From: Candidatus Poseidoniaceae archaeon
Lineage (GTDB): Archaea > Thermoplasmatota > Poseidoniia > Poseidoniales > Poseidoniaceae
Assembly: GCA_029250305.1 (NCBI GenBank)
Contig: JAQXFM010000264.1
Location: 1 to 8,565, forward strand
Direction of reading: 5' to 3'
Length of the DNA: 8,565 bases
The notes beneath the pieces were generated by a model. The model made no database searches. It was not told the origin of the DNA and saw nothing but the letters and a program-made list of their open reading frames with translations. Positions 1 to 5,700 of this stretch are shown in pieces. The position numbers and the translations under genes were made by a program. Numbering within the stretch: the first letter of the stretch is position 1; each line of letters begins with the position of its first letter.

Positions 1-21
1 CGAGCCTATTTTTTTGTTGAA

Positions 22-96
22 TGCTCGTGCCGGGATTCGAACCCGGGTCGGCGGGATGAAAACCCACTATGATGGACCTAGCTACACCACACGAGC
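22..96 (-). tRNA. tRNA-Glu (anticodon UUC)
   Basis: The minus strand folds into a complete 75-nt cloverleaf. The 7-bp acceptor stem is GCTCGTG/CACGAGC with discriminator A. The D arm has a GTG/CAT core. The anticodon stem is GTGGG/CCCGC around loop TTTTCAT, which places TTC at positions 34-36. The variable loop has 4 nt, and the 5-bp T stem CCGGG/CCCGG encloses TTCGAAT. The anticodon reads GAA/GAG, so this is glutamate tRNA. No CCA is encoded (the next bases are TTC), so the CCA must be added after transcription, which is usual in archaea. I see no intron. It lies downstream of the VTT-protein gene on the same strand. Confidence 0.96.
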
Positions 97-118
97 GACA
101 GGCGTTCCACCGACCACC

Positions 119-132
119 CCTTCATAATGATT
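119..132 (-). promoter_or_regulatory. weak candidate TATA box for tRNA-Glu
   Basis: On the minus strand the A/T-rich stretch AATCATTATGAAGG lies about 25-35 bases before the first tRNA base, which is where an archaeal TATA box belongs for a tRNA with a short 5' leader. The match to the TTTATATA-like consensus is poor. Co-transcription with the upstream VTT-protein gene, whose stop is 78 bases before the tRNA, is an alternative. Confidence 0.3.
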
Positions 133-174
133 CGCTCGTATGTGGTGTGCCGATGTGGTGCTCGAGCGTTGGAA

Positions 175-783
175 TCAGTTGCCTTCAGTGGCTGTGATTT
201 CGAGTCCATTCCACCAGTTCCATGCCCACCAGATTGCACCCACGGCCACAATGAGAAGCACTGCGAACAGGATTTCGTTGTCCAAGAACCACATCATGGC
301 ATCGAGTGCTTGCTCGCCATAGATCCCGATAAAGACAGCTTCAAGTCCAAACCTCAGGCCTCGACCAACGAGTCCAGCAGCGAGGAATGATTTCTTTTCC
401 ATTTCTCCCATTCCGGCGATCCACCCAAATAACTTGTATGGGATTGGTGAAAAAGCAGCAATGAAAATCCCAAATGTTCCGTATCGCTGTGTCAATGCCT
501 CAATTTTTTGCACATGCGTCTCGGAACCAAAACGTGTGACTAGGGAGCGGCCCCACTTCTGACCGATCCAATACCCAATGAGGGAGCCGAACACGGAGGA
601 AAGGGTGATGACCAACCAAAGGCTAATCACGACTTCGGTTCGCCCAATATCATTGAGCAGCATTGGAATGTATACGACATCGGGTGGCACCGGTTGTATG
701 ATGGCTTCTGTAGCGGAGATGACCGCCAGACTTGCAGGGCCGAAGACATCGAAGAGTTCCAAGATGGACTCCTTCCATGACAT
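175..783 (-). CDS. YqaA/DedA-type VTT-domain membrane protein
   Basis: This 202-aa integral membrane protein belongs to the VTT (SNARE-associated/DedA) superfamily and most resembles the YqaA branch. Visible hallmarks are a first hydrophobic segment with a conserved acid and prolines (EAIIQPVPPD, residues 26-35), a second membrane segment at about 50-73 ending in GYWIGQKWG, and the re-entrant motif FSPIPYKLFGWIAG (111-124). A GRGLRF motif follows at 140-145, then a last helix at about 170-190. DedA/VTT proteins are linked to lipid scrambling or undecaprenyl/polyprenyl carrier recycling and membrane homeostasis; the substrate here is unknown. The start at 783 was chosen because the frame upstream (to 933) has non-membrane, low-complexity character and would overlap nob1. 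There is no well-placed Shine-Dalgarno, so the transcript may be leaderless. The C-terminus is unusually Trp-rich (IWWAWNWWNG). Confidence 0.85.
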   Translation of the reverse strand: MSWKESILELFDVFGPASLAVISATEAIIQPVPPDVVYIPMLLNDIGRTEVVISLWLVITLSSVFGSLIGYWIGQKWGRSLVTRFGSETHVQKIEALTQRYGTFGIFIAAFSPIPYKLFGWIAGMGEMEKKSFLAAGLVGRGLRFGLEAVFIGIYGEQALDAMMWFLDNEILFAVLLIVAVGAIWWAWNWWNGLEITATEGN

Positions 784-802
784 GGTTGGAACCCTGCGCT
801 CC

Positions 803-812
803 TTGATATGAA
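803..812 (-). promoter_or_regulatory. candidate TATA box for the VTT-protein gene
   Basis: On the minus strand TTCATATCAA is centred about 24 bases before the ATG at 783. This spacing would put the transcription start at or next to the ATG, consistent with the lack of a well-placed Shine-Dalgarno. The match to an archaeal TATA consensus is partial. Confidence 0.3.
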
Positions 813-863
813 GGTGTGGGTATGCGGTGAGTTCATGGAGTATGTTCACTGGTGGATGGTTGC

Positions 864-1358
864 ATGCGAGTCCTTGACACAGCCGCACTGCTCCACTGGC
901 CGGTTGACCAACTGGCTGATGGGGTGTGTGCAATCAGTCAACAAGCCGAATTGGAGAGGGTTTCTCCGCAGCGCTCCCTTCTCGTCCAATCGCTTGATTC
1001 AATCGAATGGCGAGATGTTCCTCCCGCGTGGCTTCAAGAAGCAAAAGAAGCGGCTGCGTCGAGTGGTGATTTGCCACGGCTTTCCGATGTCGATGTGGAT
1101 GTTCTGGCGCTTGCCATCGCCCTTGATGCGACCCTCGTTACTGACGATTACCGGCTACAGAACACCATGCAGGCGCTTCAACGACCAACGAAATCCGTTG
1201 GAACAACTGGAGCAAAGCAGGTGTGGCGTTGGGAATTACGATGCACTGGCTGCAGAGCAACAAGTCCAGTACCAGCAAATGTGGACCGTTCAAAGAAAGG
1301 CTCTGTGGCTGAATGCGATGTGTGTGGGTCCCCGATGAACGTCAAAAGGGCTCGATGA
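864..1358 (+). CDS. nob1: Endoribonuclease Nob1 (archaeal; PIN domain plus zinc ribbon)
   Basis: This 164-aa protein matches archaeal Nob1, the endonuclease that cuts the 3' end of pre-16S rRNA in late small-subunit maturation in the cytoplasm. The PIN domain occupies about residues 1-105. It has the N-terminal MRVLDTAAL strand with D5, an acidic residue E29 (QQAELERV), the cluster DVDVDVLALA (D75, D77, D79), and LVTDDYRLQN with D94/D95; together these supply the metal-binding acids. A WRWELRC linker leads into a zinc ribbon with CxxC pairs C127/C130 and C151/C154. A GTG start at 852 adds only four residues. ATG 864 was preferred because the PIN domain starts there and GGTG at 851-854 gives a Shine-Dalgarno-like site nine bases upstream. 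It diverges from the VTT gene and ends one base from the convergent tatA stop. It supports an archaeal origin for the window. Confidence 0.9.
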   Translation: MRVLDTAALLHWPVDQLADGVCAISQQAELERVSPQRSLLVQSLDSIEWRDVPPAWLQEAKEAAASSGDLPRLSDVDVDVLALAIALDATLVTDDYRLQNTMQALQRPTKSVGTTGAKQVWRWELRCTGCRATSPVPANVDRSKKGSVAECDVCGSPMNVKRAR

Positions 1359-1359
1359 T

Positions 1360-1674
1360 TCATTCTTCAGATCCTAGGCCTTCGAGGGCTTTGACTTTCT
1401 TCTCAATTTCGGAAACTTCCATTCCCGCTGGGTCAATGCCAACTGCCTTCGCCCGTTCGAACAGTCGCTGCTCCGCAGTGCGTCCCCCGGCATCGAGGTC
1501 TTCAATCATCTTTGATGGGTCGGCAGCACGGGTTGTATCGGCCAGTCCCTTCTGGAATTCTCCCTTAGAGCGTCCGAGAGCATTCGCCATTTTCGGCAAT
1601 CGCTCTGCTCCAAACAAAATGAAGAAGACACCGACAAGGACAAACATTTCCAACGGACCCATGCTACCAATCAT
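1360..1674 (-). CDS. tatA: Sec-independent (Tat) translocase subunit, TatA family
   Basis: This 104-aa protein has the TatA/B architecture: a very short N-terminus, one membrane helix (about residues 8-22, EMFVLVGVFFILFG), the FG hinge (F21-G22), and an amphipathic helix beginning ERLPKMANALGRSKGEFQKG (24-43). A charged, probably helical cytoplasmic tail follows. TatA oligomers form the passage for folded proteins carrying twin-arginine signals, recruited by TatC; no tatC is in this window. The family usually has 60-100 residues, so the length is normal. TatA and TatB cannot be told apart by eye. The ATG at 1674 has a GAGG Shine-Dalgarno seven bases upstream; an ATG four codons later is possible. 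It follows the MoaD-like gene by 73 bases and may share its transcript. The stop is one base from the nob1 stop on the other strand. Confidence 0.88.
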   Translation of the reverse strand: MIGSMGPLEMFVLVGVFFILFGAERLPKMANALGRSKGEFQKGLADTTRAADPSKMIEDLDAGGRTAEQRLFERAKAVGIDPAGMEVSEIEKKVKALEGLGSEE

Positions 1675-1681
1675 GACGCTT

Positions 1682-1685
1682 CCTC
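1682..1685 (-). promoter_or_regulatory. ribosome binding site of tatA
   Basis: GAGG on the minus strand lies seven bases before the ATG at 1674. It supports that start and indicates that tatA is translated from a leadered, possibly polycistronic mRNA, unlike the apparently leaderless moaD-like gene upstream. Confidence 0.5.
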
Positions 1686-1747
1686 AATGTGTGGGTGCAG
1701 GCCAAGGGTGTTGAAGGCTTCGGCTTGAGACGGAGGCTCGCATCGGT

Positions 1748-1999
1748 TCATCCACCCGAGACGGGTGGCAAAAGAGCGATTTCATCCCCATTTGAGGGGT
1801 GAACGTCCAAGGGGCAATGCTCGCCGTTAAGGGCAACAATAAGTCCTTTGTCAATCCATGATTCTGCACCAAGATCCAACACTACGTCTTCGATGCTCAT
1901 TTGGTCCTGGAGTTGGACCTTGTGACTTCGAGACCCAAGAAATTCTGCCAATGGCCCAAATGCGATGACACGAACGCTTCCGTAGCCTTGTCCACCCAT
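1748..1999 (-). CDS. moaD: MoaD-like sulfur carrier (ubiquitin fold)
   Basis: This 83-aa protein ends in the diagnostic IALLPPVSGG, the exposed di-glycine tail of MoaD that is adenylated and thiocarboxylated to supply sulfur for molybdopterin synthase. Other family features are the N-terminal strand SVRVIAFGPLAEFLG (8-22), the IEDVVLDLG helix (36-44), and VALNGEHC with GDEIALLPP near the end, as in the beta-grasp fold. About 80 residues is the normal size. No moaE or E1-like enzyme lies beside it, and archaeal MoaD-like proteins can also act as small protein modifiers (SAMPs) or in tRNA thiolation, so the exact role is open. Start 1999 was chosen over an upstream frame extension to 2074 because the extension lacks family character and would overlap the divergent ABC gene. 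No Shine-Dalgarno is visible, so the start is probably leaderless. Confidence 0.87.
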   Translation of the reverse strand: MGGQGYGSVRVIAFGPLAEFLGSRSHKVQLQDQMSIEDVVLDLGAESWIDKGLIVALNGEHCPLDVHPSNGDEIALLPPVSGG

Positions 2000-2051
2000 G
2001 GTTCGGGGTTTCAAGCGGTAGTTTATCAACGCACTCGGTCCTCCTTGAAGC
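2000..2051. promoter_or_regulatory. compact divergent promoter region, moaD / ABC operon
   Basis: Only 52 bases separate the two ATGs. Neither ATG has a Shine-Dalgarno sequence at proper distance. The A/T-rich element TAGTTTATCAA (2019-2029) sits about 25 bases from the plus-strand ATG at 2052 and about 25 bases from the minus-strand ATG at 1999, the distance expected between an archaeal TATA box and its transcription start. The simplest reading is overlapping TATA elements driving two leaderless transcripts. This is inference from spacing; the box is degenerate. Confidence 0.4.
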
Positions 2052-2750
2052 ATGAGCGCAGCGATGCAAGCCAATGGTGTTTGGAAACTCTACGCTTCAG
2101 GCACCTCCACAGTTGAGGCAGTGCGGGGTGTTAACCTCACATTACAAACGGGTGAGATGGTGGCCATTATGGGTCCCTCTGGGTGTGGGAAAACAACCCT
2201 ATTGAACGTGTTATCGGGAATCGATGAGCCCACTGCAGGCTCCGTCACGGTCAACAACCAACCGCTTTTTGGCATCACAGACAATGAACGCACCTCAATG
2301 CGCTCGAAGTATCTGGGATTCATCTTCCAGGACTTCAATCTGCTTCCAGTGTTGTCCGCAGTTGAGAACGTGGAACTTCCGTTGCTCCTCCTTGGCCATG
2401 GGGCTAACGAAGCCCGTAAGAGAGCGCTTGAAGCATTGAAAGACGTCGGTCTGGAAGAGCGAAGTCAACATCGTCCTGCCGAACTTTCTGGCGGGCAGCA
2501 ACAACGAGTCGCTGTGGCCAGAGCCATCGTTCACCGTCCTTCTGTGATTCTTTGCGACGAGCCAACTGGGAATTTAGACTCCAAAACATCGGCAGAGGTT
2601 CTCACGCTTCTCAAGCGACTGAACACAGAACAAGACACCACCTTTCTCATCGTAACCCACGATGCCAACATCGCAGCGCTGTGCGATCGAGTCATCCAGA
2701 TGGATGATGGACTCATCGTCAACCCAGATGCTCCACATGAGGAGGAATAA
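2052..2750 (+). CDS. ABC transporter ATP-binding protein, LolD/MacB type
   Basis: This 232-aa nucleotide-binding protein powers the permease encoded just downstream. All ABC motifs are intact: Walker A GPSGCGKTT (41-49), Q-loop at Q93 (FQDFNLLPVLSAVENVELP), signature LSGGQQQR (145-152), Walker B VILCDEPTGNLD (165-176) and the switch histidine H203 (VTHD). The Q-loop wording and GNLDSKTS after Walker B are typical of the LolD/MacB/FtsE-like group that pairs with FtsX-type permeases. It should act as a dimer on the cytoplasmic face, hydrolysing ATP to drive conformational change in the permease. ATG 2052 was chosen; ATG 2064 (residue 5) is a possible alternative. No Shine-Dalgarno precedes 2052. 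Its stop lies within a few bases of the permease translation signals, implying an operon with coupled translation. Confidence 0.93.
   Translation: MSAAMQANGVWKLYASGTSTVEAVRGVNLTLQTGEMVAIMGPSGCGKTTLLNVLSGIDEPTAGSVTVNNQPLFGITDNERTSMRSKYLGFIFQDFNLLPVLSAVENVELPLLLLGHGANEARKRALEALKDVGLEERSQHRPAELSGGQQQRVAVARAIVHRPSVILCDEPTGNLDSKTSAEVLTLLKRLNTEQDTTFLIVTHDANIAALCDRVIQMDDGLIVNPDAPHEEE
2741..2745 (+). promoter_or_regulatory. Shine-Dalgarno for the permease, overlapping the end of the ATPase gene
   Basis: GGAGG lies inside the last codons of the ATPase gene (stop TAA 2748-2750). It is 25 bases before the GTG at 2771, which is too far, but exactly seven bases before an in-frame CTG at 2753. The frame is closed upstream by TGA at 2738-2740, and between that stop and 2771 there is no ATG, GTG or TTG. 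The site therefore points to a CTG start. Confidence 0.5.
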
Positions 2751-2770
2751 CCCTGCTCCTTGCCCTTACC

Positions 2771-5700
2771 GTGTTGCTTGTTCTGACAGCCATTGTGGCT
2801 GCCGCAGGTACATGGGGGCTCACTCGTGCGCACAAAATTAGCCTTCTCTGCAGCGTCGGATTGGTGGTGGTACCCGTTGTTGATGCAGCCCTCGCCTTTG
2901 GGCTGCTGAGTTGGTGTTCCGTCGAAGGTGCAACACGCTTTGTTGGGTCTTTTTCATTTGGGCTTGTATCGATGATCTTCATTCAACCATTGCTTGTTCC
3001 ACAACGCCTTGTTGTTTGGCGCATTGCACGTGAAACTGTGTTGCGACGAAAAAGGCAAGCAGCTCTTCTCATGCTTGGATTGGTGATTGCATCTGCAATC
3101 ATCACTTCCTCGCTCGTGGTGGGTGACTCCCTTGATGCGACCGTTCAATACGAAATCGAAGGAGCATGGGGTGAAACTGACATCACCATCTCCGGGTTGG
3201 ATTTGTCCACAGGTGAGCGCGTCACCATCTCCGAGGATGTAGCAAATGATGTGTGGTCTCGTGTTCAAGACGACGATGAACTCGACCGAGCGTTGTTAGG
3301 CCAACAACAAGGTTTGGTTGCCGGTGTAAGCGTCGAAGGGGAGGTTCGTTCGCTCCCCAGTATTACATGGCTGGCGTTTAACAGCACGATTGATGCTGAG
3401 GGGATCTGGCCTGATCTCGGTCTCAACGACGGCCTTAGGTATGCAGATATCGCTGCATCCAACGAGGCAGATAATCCGCTCCATGTCGTCGTGAACGCCA
3501 TCTTGGCGGAGGAACTTGACCTCGAACAAGGCGATGTCATTGAATTGGGATGGTACATCACCGAAGAAAATCAAAGGCAACGCTCGACGGCGATGGCCAA
3601 AGTGCTCAAGGTGGTTCCAAACACTGGTCAAGGCGCTGCTGCGGGGACCTCTGCTCCGGCACTGTTCACCGACTTAGCCACTGCTCAGCGCTTGCAAGGC
3701 ATGGATGGGGTGCTCAACACCGTGTACTATGCTGTCCGTGATGCATACGATGATGCAGATACAATTCCTGCCATCGTCGAAGGAATTGAAACTCACCTCG
3801 ATGAAGTGCTTCGCACCGAAGATGTCGGGTTGAACATCGACGAAGATGCTTCAACTGGGGCGCTAACTCTCTCATCTGATCGGGGTCTTGGGCGTTTGTC
3901 AGGGCACGATACGGTTGCCTTACGTGACAACCTCACCTCCCTTGGTATTGATTCGATGTTGGAAGTTCTCCAAGTGCCTTTGATCGATGTCGAATTTGAG
4001 GATGAACCACTGCTCACCCTTGCGTCCGCTGACATCCACACGCTCGGGGAAGGCGACCGAGCCCTTTGGCATGTCAGCGATTCTGGGTTTGGCTACCAAA
4101 TTGGTGGTAAAGGAGAGGCTTGGATGTGGCGTGTTTCTGATGGATCGTCTGTTCTCGATTTCACCCTCTCAGAAGATGGCCAGTATGGTCTTGTTGCGCA
4201 TACGGACGGACTCGTCGTCGGTTCTGAATCTGAACTCGACGAGGAGGCGTGGGCCTCTTACGATTCTTCAGGAACGATGCATGCTGTGGCAACGCACAAC
4301 GGAGCATGGTGGGCTGTTGAGGCAAATGACTCATCCATTCAACTTCATACCTTCAGTTCGGATTTTTCCGTTCACTCGACGCGGGATTTGGAACTTCCAA
4401 TCCCTTCCAAAATAGTCGGTATTGAATTGGTGATTGAGGACGGAATTTATGTCGAGGTCGAAGGCCTATTGACCATCGATCGATACGCTTCTACCGAGGT
4501 TGAAATCAACGCTCTCTTTGAACCCATCAATGAGGGCGACTGGCCCGCTGATTCATCAAACCAGGGCGTGCCTGCCGAACATGAACGATGCAATGGTGTC
4601 GCTTCTTTGGTCCTGTTCACGCCTCCACAGTCATGGTGCACCTATGAAGGGGGTTTGGTTCGCTGGAGTTCAAATTCCGGAGCCATTGAGTCAATCCGTT
4701 TGCCGGTCCTCTCAACCGCAGGTGGGTTTGGAACCGTGCCGCAAATGTTGTTGGCATTTGGCGGTGAAAACGCCCCCTTTGCAACCGAAAACGGCACCAT
4801 CGAAGTGAGCCAACGCCTTCTCGAACTCGATCTTGCGAACACAGATGCGTTTTGGGTCAAGGGATTGATTCCTTACGCCTTCGGTGACGACACAGCATAC
4901 AGACTGAAACATGCGGGGTATTACTCGGATGTCGAAGGGCTTGAGGGATTGGCAGAACTAGATGCTGTCGTGCTCGGATTGGTAAGCCTCACCGATGCAG
5001 AAGAACTCGCATCTGCCGGTGAGAATGAACGCAGCCTGATCGTTTTGACGCCTGCCAACTCCGGTGATGATGCAGAGGCAACGATTCGCTCGTGGCTTGA
5101 TGAATTGGCTTCGGCAGAGGATCTCAATTTGAACGTCCGACCCGTGAAGGTCGACGCAGCAGCGTTGGCTTCCGAATCGTCTGGTGTGTTAGCTGCCATG
5201 TTCCTCGTCTTTGGTTCGTTTACAATCGCTGCAGGAGTGTTGCTTGTGCTCACCATTGTTCTAATGCTGGCAGAAGCAAGGCGGAGCGAATTCGGAACCC
5301 TTCGGTCGCTTGGTATGTCTCAATCGGATGCACGTTCTTTGGCTGTAATGGAAGGTGCCATGGTGGCAAGTCTTTCTTGCATTGTTGGTTCTGTGGTTGG
5401 GCTGGGTCTTGCTTGGTTCATCAGCATTGGATTCCAAAGCATGTTTTCTTCTGTTGGTTCAGGTCAATTTCTGTTTGAATGGGCTTGGGGCTCAATCTTT
5501 GCTGGATGGTCATGGGGCTTCCTCTTGGCCATTGGGACTCTTTGGGGAACAGCCGTGTGGACCGCCCGGACAAACATTGTCGTTGCTCTGCGTGGTGGGA
5601 AAGAACCACAATCACAATCCGTGTCGTGGTTGCTCGTGCTTCTGCAAATTCTGTTCTTAGGTGCGGGGCTCCTTTCCTTGGCTATTCTTGCCGTGCTTGG

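Noticed and set aside
9..15. Run of seven T on the plus strand beside the tRNA
   Set aside because: For the minus-strand tRNA this is a run of A, so it cannot be its T-rich terminator; no plus-strand gene ending here is visible, so no call was made.
22..96. tRNA-Glu as an integration site for a mobile element
   Set aside because: No integrase gene, no repeated tRNA 3' fragment and no phage-like gene in the window; the sequence past the tRNA 3' end is too short to judge.
127..390. Plus-strand open frame of 87 codons
   Set aside because: It lies antisense to the VTT-protein gene, whose frame shows clear membrane-protein motifs; no family character in the plus-strand translation.
784..933. N-terminal extension of the VTT protein to 933
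   Set aside because: The 50 extra residues are His/Pro-rich with no hydrophobic or VTT character and would overlap the start of nob1; MSWKES at 783 fits the family start.
808..1338. Plus-strand open frame of 176 codons overlapping nob1
   Set aside because: The overlapping frame encodes a complete PIN plus zinc-ribbon protein; this one has no recognisable domain and is a frame shadow.
2000..2074. Upstream extension of the MoaD-like protein
   Set aside because: The extra 25 residues are not part of the beta-grasp fold and would run into the divergent ABC gene; the MGGQGYG start is compact and typical in length.
2954..3631. Minus-strand open frames within the permease gene (2954-3268, 3265-3561, 3296-3631)
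   Set aside because: All are antisense to a continuous 1525-codon frame with consistent membrane and external domain structure.
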